Assembly (NCBI RefSeq): GCF_010894405.1
Contig: NZ_JAAIYA010000003.1
Coordinates: forward strand, 186,001 to 250,000
Direction: 5' to 3'
Source: Pyxidicoccus caerfyrddinensis
GTDB taxonomy: Bacteria > Myxococcota > Myxococcia > Myxococcales > Myxococcaceae
DNA: 64,000 bases
In this document: one piece after another, positions 42,373-49,524 of the stretch
Layout: each line of letters opens with the position of its first letter
Position numbering within the stretch: position 1 is the first letter of the stretch
Notes under the pieces: model-generated
The model's database searches: none
Told to the model about the DNA's origin: nothing
What the model saw: the letters and a program-made list of their open reading frames with translations, nothing else
Program-made: the position numbers and the translations under genes

Positions 42373-43020
42373 ATGCCACCGCTCACCGTCCTCATCACCG
42401 ATGACCACACCCTGGTGCGCCAGGGCATCCGCGCGCTGCTGGCGGCGCAGTCCGACATCGAAGTGGTGGGTGACGCCGCCACGGGTGAGGCCGCGGTGGA
42501 GCTGGCGCGTGAGCACGCTCCCGACGTCGCTCTCGTGGACGTGCTGATGCCGGGCCTGGGTGGCATCGAAACGGCGCGGCGGCTGAAGGAGGCCAGCCCG
42601 CGCACGCAGGTGCTGATGCTCACCTCGTCGCATGAGGAGGAGCACATCGTTCCAGCACTGCGCGCGGGCGCGCTCTCCTACCTCCTCAAGGACGCGAGCG
42701 CCGAGGAGCTGGTGCAGGCCGTGCGTCGGGCAGCGGCGGGCGAGGCCACGCTGCACCCACGCGTCGCCAGCCAGGTGGTGCGCCTGCTGCGCGAGCCCTC
42801 ACGAGCGCGTCCCTCCGCGCACACCGAGCTGAGCGAGCGTGAGCGCGAGGTGCTGTTGCTCATCGCGGATGGCTCCTCCAACGCGGACATCGCGGCGCGG
42901 CTCGGCGTGGCCGAGAAGACGGTGAAGTCCCACGTGAGCAACATCCTCGGCAAGCTGCACCTGGAGGACCGCACGCAGGCCGCCGTCTTCGCCTGGCGCG
43001 AGGGACTCAAGCAGCGCTGA
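42373..43020 (+). CDS. NarL/FixJ-type response regulator
   Basis: 215 aa, ATG at 42373. Receiver domain with ITDDHTLVRQGIRALL, phosphoacceptor Asp56 in VALVDVLMPGLGG, Thr in LMLTSS and Lys in YLLKDA. The C-terminal LuxR-type HTH carries LSEREREVLLLIADGSSNAD and AEKTVKSHVSNILGKL. It would be phosphorylated by the HisKA_3 kinase encoded upstream and bind DNA as a dimer. It starts 18 bp after the OB-fold gene, probably one operon. Confidence 0.92.
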   Translation: MPPLTVLITDDHTLVRQGIRALLAAQSDIEVVGDAATGEAAVELAREHAPDVALVDVLMPGLGGIETARRLKEASPRTQVLMLTSSHEEEHIVPALRAGALSYLLKDASAEELVQAVRRAAAGEATLHPRVASQVVRLLREPSRARPSAHTELSEREREVLLLIADGSSNADIAARLGVAEKTVKSHVSNILGKLHLEDRTQAAVFAWREGLKQR

Positions 43021-43153
43021 GCCGCACGTCCGCGCCGCTCGGTGGAGAAGGTCATGCAGCGTCGAGACGTAGCGGGTGGACCCTCCTACCGCGCCGCCCG
43101 GCGGAGCAGCGGCCGGCGCTGTACCGGCGCAGCCTCGAGACGTGGCGGAGTGA

Positions 43154-44101
43154 CTACCCCCGTGGAGAACGGGTGCGCGGCTTGCCCGGTCGGGAATGGC
43201 GCCGCACGGTCGCCAGGCCCCTCCGGAGCGGCGTCCGCTCCCTGCCGCTGCCCAGCTCGCGCAGGTGTGCGAGCAGCTCGGTGACGGCGGGACGCACGGG
43301 CGCGCGGGCGCGGAGCACCGCGTAGATGGAATTGGTGAGCGCCGGCTTGCCCCAGTCCACCGTGGTCAGACGTCGCCCGGCGCCGAGGCAGAAGTCGGGC
43401 ACGACGGCGACGCCCTCGTCACGGGCGACCAGCGCGAGCACCTCCTCCAATTCCTCGAAGTGGGCGACGGAGTGCCAGCGCGGCTGACGCCTGCCGAAGT
43501 GGTGGCCGAGCCAGCGGCCGACGACGTAGTCGCCCTCGTCGTACGTCACCACGGGGACATCCTGGAACCCGGCCTGCTCGCGCAGGCGCTGCGCCCACTT
43601 TGGCCCCGCGGCCAGCACCAGCCGCTCCTCGTACACCGGCTCCAGTGTCAGGCGCGGGTGCACCGTGGGCTGGTAGCTGAAGCCCACGTCCACCTGGCCT
43701 TCGAGCACGCGCTGGAAGACTCCCTCGGCCGTGGGGAAACGCAGCGTGAGTCCCTTGCGCAGCCGCGCCGACTCCAGCACCACGGGGAAGAGGACGTAGC
43801 GGCCGAAGCCCGCCACCGCCGCCACCTCCAGCGGCCGGTCCTCCTCCACTCCCGATAGGACGGAGTGCACGTCGCGCGCGAAGCCGCCGAGGAACCGGAA
43901 GAGCCGGTCCGCCAGCGCCGTGGGAAACAGGCGCGCCGAGCGTCGCTCGAAGAGGGGGGCACCGAGCGCCTCTTCGAGACGCTGGAGCTGGTAGCTCACG
44001 GTGGGCTGCGTGCGGTGCAGGCGCCTCGCGGCCGTGGTGATGCTGCCCGTCTCGTAGACCCTCACGAAGGTGCCCAGAAAGGGGAGGTCCGGAAAATCCA
44101 T
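43154..44101 (-). CDS. LysR-family transcriptional regulator
   Basis: 315 aa. N-terminal winged HTH (FVRVYETGSITTAARRLHRT, QPTVSYQLQRLEEALG) and a periplasmic-binding-like effector domain (LRFPTAEGVFQRVLEGQVDVG, with VVTYDEGDY and VLALVARDEGVAVVPDF). The C-terminal tail is Arg-rich (RRGLATVRRHSRPGKPRTR). Divergent from the NTF2-fold lipoprotein gene starting 72 bp away, so it probably regulates that gene, itself, or both. Confidence 0.88.
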   Translation of the reverse strand: MDFPDLPFLGTFVRVYETGSITTAARRLHRTQPTVSYQLQRLEEALGAPLFERRSARLFPTALADRLFRFLGGFARDVHSVLSGVEEDRPLEVAAVAGFGRYVLFPVVLESARLRKGLTLRFPTAEGVFQRVLEGQVDVGFSYQPTVHPRLTLEPVYEERLVLAAGPKWAQRLREQAGFQDVPVVTYDEGDYVVGRWLGHHFGRRQPRWHSVAHFEELEEVLALVARDEGVAVVPDFCLGAGRRLTTVDWGKPALTNSIYAVLRARAPVRPAVTELLAHLRELGSGRERTPLRRGLATVRRHSRPGKPRTRSPRG

Positions 44102-44173
44102 GGAGGATTTCTATGGCCTGGGCCCTGAACTATCAATTGGCATGTGAGGCCCGGGCGGGCGCAACTTCACCGC

Positions 44174-45013
44174 ATGTCGAAGTCACTGCCCCTCTTCGCC
44201 GTCCTCGCGGCGCTCTGCGCCTGCGCCCACGCCCCCACCATGTCCACCCAGACTCCCGACCACCGGCAGCACGACACCCCCGAGGACGCGGTGCGAGCGT
44301 ACTTCCGCGCCTCGGACACCGGCTCCAGCCGCACGCTGCGCTCGGCGTTCCACCCCAGTGCTCTCATGCGCTACGTGGAGCCCGACAGCGGCGCGCTGCG
44401 CACGGTGACGCAGCTGGAGTGGTGGCAGCGGCTGGACTCCAGCGCGTCCCCGCCTCAGCCCGCCACCGAGCGGCACTTGAAGGTGTTGGACCGCGAAGGC
44501 CCGCTCGCGCTGGTGGAGGCCGTGTCGCGCTGGCCGGGCCACGCCTTCGACGACCTGATGCTGGTAGTGGAGACACCCGAGGGCTGGCGCATCGTCGGCA
44601 AGGCCTTCGAGCGCATCGAGGCGGGCGCACGGCTTCCCGAGACGCCATCCGCGGAAGTGGACATCCGCGCGGTGCTCGCCGGGAAGATTGAGGCCCATGC
44701 CGCCTACAGCCCGGCGCTGCTGCACCAGACGCACACGCCAGACTGTCCGTACTACCGCGTCCACGTGAAGGGCGTCCCCTTCGCCCTCGTCACCCTCTCC
44801 GAGGCGGCGGCGGGCTACGCCGACCACCAGGAGCGCGGCGAGACGGACCGCGAGAGTCCCTGGCGAATCCTCGCCGTGGAGGTCCGGGGCAACATCGCGG
44901 CGGCGAAGCTGGACGTCGTCTTCGAGGGCGTGCGCTACATCGACCACCTGCTCCTGGTGCGCGAGCGCGGCACCTGGCGCATCGCCGAGGCGGCCTGGGG
45001 CGCGCCCCGCTGA
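44174..45013 (+). CDS. Lipoprotein with two NTF2-like (lumazine-binding-like) domains
   Basis: 279 aa. ATG at 44174 gives a signal with lipobox AALCACAH. Two SnoaL/NTF2-type folds are visible: first DTPEDAVRAYFRASDTGSS ... WRIVGKAFERIE, then AVLAGKIEAHAAYSP ... WRIAEAAWG, each with the Trp-rich terminal strand. Such domains bind small ligands or act as dimerised scaffolds. Divergent from the LysR gene, and convergent with the gene at 45022 which has the same fold. Confidence 0.78.
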   Translation: MSKSLPLFAVLAALCACAHAPTMSTQTPDHRQHDTPEDAVRAYFRASDTGSSRTLRSAFHPSALMRYVEPDSGALRTVTQLEWWQRLDSSASPPQPATERHLKVLDREGPLALVEAVSRWPGHAFDDLMLVVETPEGWRIVGKAFERIEAGARLPETPSAEVDIRAVLAGKIEAHAAYSPALLHQTHTPDCPYYRVHVKGVPFALVTLSEAAAGYADHQERGETDRESPWRILAVEVRGNIAAAKLDVVFEGVRYIDHLLLVRERGTWRIAEAAWGAPR

Positions 45014-45021
45014 GGCCCCGC

Positions 45022-45471
45022 CTACTTCCGCCCCAGCATCAGCAGGATGCGGTGCAGCCCGAGCCCGCGCGTGGGCTGGATGCGCGTGTTGTGGAACGCG
45101 GTGAACTCCCATTCCCCGTTCTGCTTCACTGCCACCAGCGTCTGCCGCGAGCGCCGCCCCGGTGCCAGCTTCTTCTGCCACCGCAGCTTCACCCCGCCCG
45201 AGGCATGGACGATGGCCAGCTCCGGCGTCACGAAGCGCACCGACTCCACGTCCCCCTCGATGCGGGAGCCGCGCAGGAAGAAGCCGTCGAACAAGTCCTG
45301 ATGCAGCTGCGCGTTGGCGCTCCGGCCCTTGAGGTGCCGGCCGTCGAAGGCCACGTAGTCGCAGTCCTCTGAATAGAAGGCCGCGTACGCGTGGCCGTCT
45401 CCCCGGTTCCAGCAGTCGAACATGCGGTGGACCCGCTCGCGCAGCAGCCGTTCATCCGTGCCCTGGTTCAT
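45022..45471 (-). CDS. SnoaL/DUF4440-type NTF2-fold protein
   Basis: 149 aa from the ATG at 45471. One NTF2 fold: VHRMFDCWNRGDGHAYAAFY, DCDYVAFDGRHLKGRSA, RFVTPELAIVHASGGV and WEFTAFHNTRIQ. Resembles the SgcJ/EcaC-type family of small ligand-binding or isomerase-like enzymes. Divergent from a LysR gene that starts 68 bp away, the classic layout for a LysR regulator and its target. Confidence 0.78.
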   Translation of the reverse strand: MNQGTDERLLRERVHRMFDCWNRGDGHAYAAFYSEDCDYVAFDGRHLKGRSANAQLHQDLFDGFFLRGSRIEGDVESVRFVTPELAIVHASGGVKLRWQKKLAPGRRSRQTLVAVKQNGEWEFTAFHNTRIQPTRGLGLHRILLMLGRK

Positions 45472-45538
45472 GCGGCTCAAATTACGGAGGTCGAGCCGTT
45501 GGCGACAGTGATGGTTCATGAGGTATGGAATCACTCCC

Positions 45539-46513
45539 ATGAATCTCTCGGCGGTGGACCTCAACCTCTTCCTCGTCCTCCACGCGGTGCTGGAGACAGG
45601 CAGCGCCACGGGCGCGGCGAGGCAGCTCCACGTCACGCAGTCGGCGGTGAGCAACGCGCTGGCGCGGCTGCGGGACGTGCTCGGGGACCCGCTGCTGGTG
45701 CGCAGCGGGCGGGGGCTCGTCGCCACGCCCCGGTGCGAGGCGCTGCGGCCGCTCATCACCTCCGCGGTGGCGCAGCTCCAGTCGGCCGTGGACGGAAACC
45801 AGTTCAACCCCGCGGAGAGCACGCGCCAGTTCACGATTGCCTGCGGCGACAACCAGCACCTGCATGACCTGCCGCTCATCGTCGAGGCGTTCGCCCGGCG
45901 CATGCCCCGGGCGAAGCTGCGCGTGGTGAGCCTGGACTACCTCATTGCGAGCGACGGCCTGGCCACCGGTGACGTGGACGCCACCGTCGGCCCCGAGCAG
46001 GCGGGCGAGCGGGAAGGCTTCTTCACGGAGCTGCTCTACCTGGAGCAGGTGGTGTTCCTCGCCCGGAAGGACCATCCGCGCCTGCGCGGGACGGTGCTGA
46101 CGAAGGAGGCCTTCAATGCGTCACAGCAGGTGGACCTGCACATCTCCCACGGGCGCCCGGGAATCGGCCACCGCCTGTTCGGTCAGATGATGAAGCAGCA
46201 TGGCCTCACCCAGAACATCGCGCTCACGGTGTCCAACTTCATCGCCGCGGCCGTGGCCGTCAGCCGGACGGACTACGTGGTGGGGATGCCGGCGCGGACC
46301 GCGGAGGCCCTATGCGGCATGCTGTCGCTGAAGCAGCTCACGCTCGAGCTGAACCCGAAGCCTCCTCCGCTGACCATGGCGCTCATCTGGCACACCCGCA
46401 CGCACGCGGACCCGGGCGCGCGAGCCTTCCGCCAGCTGGTCATCGATGCGCTCAGGGACGGCAGTGTGCCGACACGGCCGCCAGCAGCTCGTCCATCTCG
46501 AAGGGCTTCTTGA
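45539..46513 (+). CDS. LysR-family transcriptional regulator
   Basis: 324 aa from the ATG at 45539; an in-frame ATG at 45518 adds seven residues. HTH region NLFLVLHAVLETGSATGAAR and TQSAVSNALARLRDVLGDPL is NodD/LinR-like. The effector domain has FTIACGDNQHLHDLPLIV and ATVGPEQAGEREGFF. Divergent with the NTF2-fold gene at 45471, its likely target. Its last 62 bp overlap the 3' end of the receiver gene on the other strand. Confidence 0.9.
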   Translation: MNLSAVDLNLFLVLHAVLETGSATGAARQLHVTQSAVSNALARLRDVLGDPLLVRSGRGLVATPRCEALRPLITSAVAQLQSAVDGNQFNPAESTRQFTIACGDNQHLHDLPLIVEAFARRMPRAKLRVVSLDYLIASDGLATGDVDATVGPEQAGEREGFFTELLYLEQVVFLARKDHPRLRGTVLTKEAFNASQQVDLHISHGRPGIGHRLFGQMMKQHGLTQNIALTVSNFIAAAVAVSRTDYVVGMPARTAEALCGMLSLKQLTLELNPKPPPLTMALIWHTRTHADPGARAFRQLVIDALRDGSVPTRPPAARPSRRAS

Positions 46514-46820
46514 TGATGGCCTTGATGCCCGGGAACATGCCCCGCCCGCTGGCCGTCACCAGGATGACGGGCAGCGCGGCCAGCGCCGGCTCCTTCTGGA
46601 GGTGCCCGACGAGCTCCTCCCCATCCATGACGGGCATCATCAGGTCCAACAGGATGATGCACGGGCTCAGCCGCGGCTCCCGGCTCAGCAGCTCCAGCGC
46701 CTCCCGGCCGTTGTCCGCCTGCACCACCCCGTAGCCCTCGAAGGAGAGGATGTCCTGAACGGCTTCCCGGATGTCGGGGTCGTCGTCCACTACCAGGACG
46801 GGCTTCGATGCGGGGCTCAC
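46452..46820 (-). CDS. Single-domain response regulator
   Basis: 122 aa from a GTG at 46820. Receiver only: VLVVDDDPDIREAVQDIL, Asp59 in IILLDLMMPVMDG, Thr in ILVTAS and Lys in IIKKPFEMDELL. With no output domain it probably works in a phosphorelay or by protein contact, possibly for one of the orphan kinases. It starts 55 bp after the CapA-like gene on the same strand and may be co-transcribed with it. Confidence 0.88.
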   Translation of the reverse strand: MSPASKPVLVVDDDPDIREAVQDILSFEGYGVVQADNGREALELLSREPRLSPCIILLDLMMPVMDGEELVGHLQKEPALAALPVILVTASGRGMFPGIKAIIKKPFEMDELLAAVSAHCRP

Positions 46821-46875
46821 GCCTGCATTGTCGTGGGAACGCCGCGAATGGGAAGGGGGAATACCAGCGAGTGTC

Positions 46876-49284
46876 TCAAGGCACGCGGTGCTCCCGGAAG
46901 GTGACTCGCAGCGTGTATCCGCCCGGAGTCGTTTCAACTTGTACGAAGTCGCGAGGCTGCGGCGTCTCCAGGCGCAGGGTTCCGCCCTGACCGTCGCGCT
47001 CCCATGCCACCACCGCCAGGTCGTCCACGGCGAGCAGGCCCGACCCTTTGGCGGGTGGGGCCTCGTGGAGCGCGAGCTGCAGGGCCCAGGGCGCGTTGTA
47101 GAGGTCCGGCTGCGGCGGCGAGCGGGGGAAGCTCAGGTCCGTCGTCACCTGCGTCCAGTCGAACGTGCCGCCCGGGTGGCGCAGGACGTCCTGCTCGCCG
47201 AATACATTGTAGAACTGGATGGGTTGATACTGGACGACGACGCGGAACGCACCGGCGCCGCGGCCCTTGAGCCAGCCCACCACCGTGAGGTCCTGGCGGG
47301 GCTGGCCCTCCGCGAAGCCCGGCAGGCGGAGCCGGTTGTGCAGGTCCACCACCGCGTCCTTTTTGTCGCCCGCGCTTCGCGTCTGGCAGAGCGCCGCGGC
47401 GCCCCGGTGCGGCGCGTCCTGGCACACGAAGCCCGCGCCGCCGTCCAGCTCCCAGCGCGCGGCCTCGCTGGCGTCGCCGTCCACGTCGTGGTCCTCGAAG
47501 TCGCCGTGGAGCAGCACGTCCCGCCCGGCGCGCAGCCGCCGCGCCGTCGCGTGCTGGCCATTGGCGCCCAGCAGCTCCGCGACGGCCATGGACTCGCCCT
47601 CGTGACGGAAGGGCCGCAGGTCCACCGTCGCCGCGCCACTCGCGTCCACCATCACCGGCACGTCCACCGTGCGCTCGGCCACGGCGGCGGACTGGCCCTC
47701 GGGCAGCAGCTCTCCGGACGACAGCTGCGGCACCAGCGTCACGCCGCCCTCGCGCGACAGCTCGGAGAGGTTTCGCAGCGTGAGCTCCGCCAGTTCGCCC
47801 GCGACGGGGCGGGGCCGGTAGTCCTCGATGTAGACGGGCAGGGCGCGCGCTCGGGACACGGTGGCGCCGTGCAGCTCCACCTCCGTCATCATGCCCACCA
47901 TCGTCTCCAGCCGGTCCTGGTCGAAGGCGAGGTTGCCGAGCGACTGTGCCACCAGCACGCCCCGGTAGCGCAGGAAGCCGTGGGGCGTGTGCGGGTGGTG
48001 CCCGATGACGAGCGCCGCGCCCTGGTCCACCGCGTTGCGCAGCTGCTGCGACGCGAAGTCAGAGGGCCGCTCGCTGTACTCGACGCCCGTGTGCAGGATG
48101 GCGATGGGCACCCGCTGCGCGCTCTTCTCGGCGCCCAGCACCGCCGCCACGCGCGCGGTGTCTCGCAGGTCCGCCGCGCCGCCCTGGGTGGGGCCGGCGA
48201 CGTAGTCGTGCACCTCGCCTTCGCCACTGATGCCGCACATGGAGACGAAGCTGTAGGGCGAGCCCGCCAGCTCCGTGCGCCACGGGCGGAAGGCCTCGTC
48301 CGGGGTGCGCCCCGCGCCGCTGTACGAGAGCCCCGCCGCCGAGACATGGCGCAGCGTGTCCTGCAGGCCCGCGTCCAGGTAGTCATAGACGTGGTTGTTG
48401 CCCATGCTCACGTAGTCCACGCCCAGCCAGGGCAGCGCGGGCAGCGAGCCGGGGAGGGTGAAGAAGGCGAAGTCCTTCGAGCCGTGCGGCGTGGCCGGCG
48501 TGTCCGTCACCGGCGTCTCCAGATTCACGACGCGGAACTCCGCCGCCTGGAAGAAGGGCCGCACGTAGGTGAACACCGCCTTCGTGCCGGGCAGCGGGTC
48601 CGATACACGGATGAGCGCGTCGGGGTGGTCTTCCGGGACGCGGTCTCTGGGCGTCTGGTCCGTCGGGTCCAGGAAGCGGCGCCCCAGCGACACGTCTCCG
48701 CCGAAGAGCATCCGCACGCCGCCGTCCTTCGGCGTCAGTCGCAGCGGGGGCAGGGCCACCCGTGTCTCGGACAGGCCGCGCCGCAATTCCACCGCGACGA
48801 GGGACGGGCGGAAGCCCTCCGCCTCCACTTGAAGGAGCGCGTTGTGCCGGGCGAGCACCGGGAAGCGGAAGCGTCCGTCCGCGCCGGTGCGCTGGCTCGT
48901 GTCACCCAGCTTCACCGTCGCGCCGGCCACGGGCGCGCCGGAGGTGGAGAGCACGGTGCCCTCCAGCGAGATGCCGGTGCATGCGTAGTCATGGCGGGCC
49001 TTGCGCTCCGCCTCGGGCACCGGGCCGGTGTCACCGGCGGGCTCGGGGGCGCAGGTCGTCAGCGCCGGAGTGTCCTCGGGAGGAGGCTCCTCCGGAGTCG
49101 GCTCTGGCGTCGGGTCGGGGTCCGGCAGCGGGCCGGGGGCCGGGTCGGGAAGGGGCGAGCCGCCCGCATCGGGCTCCTCCACGGCCGGTTCCCTCGCGCC
49201 CGGCTCCTGCCGCGACTGCGGCTCGCTCGAGCAGGCAACCAGGCACAGCGCCAGCACTCCGGCGGGCAGCCACCGATGCCACAT
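46876..49284 (-). CDS. CapA-like metallophosphoesterase-fold lipoprotein
   Basis: 802 aa. ATG at 49284 after GGGGACGG. Lipoprotein signal with ALCLVACSSE, then a Pro/Glu/Asp-rich linker of about 55 residues. Residues about 105-170 are a carboxypeptidase-regulatory-like beta domain (EGTVLSTSGAPVAGATV). From about 185 comes the CapA fold: MLFGGDVSLGRRFLD, VVNLETPVTD, VDYVSMGNNHVYDYL, ILHTGVEY and VIGHHPHTPHGF, the His/Asp metal pattern of PGA-synthesis CapA proteins. The last ~250 residues are a beta-rich carbohydrate-binding-like region. Probably cleaves or modifies surface polymer; polyglutamate itself is not implied. Confidence 0.82.
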   Translation of the reverse strand: MWHRWLPAGVLALCLVACSSEPQSRQEPGAREPAVEEPDAGGSPLPDPAPGPLPDPDPTPEPTPEEPPPEDTPALTTCAPEPAGDTGPVPEAERKARHDYACTGISLEGTVLSTSGAPVAGATVKLGDTSQRTGADGRFRFPVLARHNALLQVEAEGFRPSLVAVELRRGLSETRVALPPLRLTPKDGGVRMLFGGDVSLGRRFLDPTDQTPRDRVPEDHPDALIRVSDPLPGTKAVFTYVRPFFQAAEFRVVNLETPVTDTPATPHGSKDFAFFTLPGSLPALPWLGVDYVSMGNNHVYDYLDAGLQDTLRHVSAAGLSYSGAGRTPDEAFRPWRTELAGSPYSFVSMCGISGEGEVHDYVAGPTQGGAADLRDTARVAAVLGAEKSAQRVPIAILHTGVEYSERPSDFASQQLRNAVDQGAALVIGHHPHTPHGFLRYRGVLVAQSLGNLAFDQDRLETMVGMMTEVELHGATVSRARALPVYIEDYRPRPVAGELAELTLRNLSELSREGGVTLVPQLSSGELLPEGQSAAVAERTVDVPVMVDASGAATVDLRPFRHEGESMAVAELLGANGQHATARRLRAGRDVLLHGDFEDHDVDGDASEAARWELDGGAGFVCQDAPHRGAAALCQTRSAGDKKDAVVDLHNRLRLPGFAEGQPRQDLTVVGWLKGRGAGAFRVVVQYQPIQFYNVFGEQDVLRHPGGTFDWTQVTTDLSFPRSPPQPDLYNAPWALQLALHEAPPAKGSGLLAVDDLAVVAWERDGQGGTLRLETPQPRDFVQVETTPGGYTLRVTFREHRVP

Positions 49285-49410
49285 CTTCCGTCCCCTCCCT
49301 CGCACGCCTCTGTCCGCATTCGAGGGTGGAAGCGGCGGCGGGCTGGCGCCAGGAACGTTCAGTGCTCGGAGCCTGGTTGCCTGCCCTCCGTTCGTCCGGG
49401 AGACGACATG

Positions 49411-49500
49411 AAACAACCATGGATTACGATTACTTACTGGATGTCAGGTTGGTCTTATTTTACCCAATCTTGAAATAAATCTCATAAAACAAGAATCATC
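49411..49500 (+). promoter_or_regulatory. AT-rich promoter region of the 901-aa secreted protein
   Basis: By direct count these 90 bp are about 32% GC (29 of 90), against roughly 65-70% for nearby coding DNA. Runs such as TATTTTA, TTGAAATAAAT and CTCATAAAAC lie just upstream of the gene at 49525. Elements like TTGGTC (49449) or TTGAAA (49470) could act as -35, but no strong -10 is obvious at the expected distance, so the exact promoter is uncertain. Confidence 0.5.
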
Positions 49501-49502
49501 CA

Positions 49503-49522
49503 GGCTCCTCTTGAAAGGAGCC
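49503..49522 (+). promoter_or_regulatory. Hairpin burying the ribosome-binding site
   Basis: GGCTCCT (49503-49509) pairs fully with AGGAGCC (49516-49522) across a 6-nt loop, and the start ATG is at 49525. The only Shine-Dalgarno (AGGAG) is the 3' arm of the stem, so translation should need melting or remodelling of this structure. Confidence 0.55.
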
Positions 49523-49524
49523 GC

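Noticed and set aside
49341-49356. GGAACGTTCA upstream of the AT-rich promoter as a sixth repeat copy
   Set aside because: Only the core matches and the flanks differ, so chance similarity is likely.
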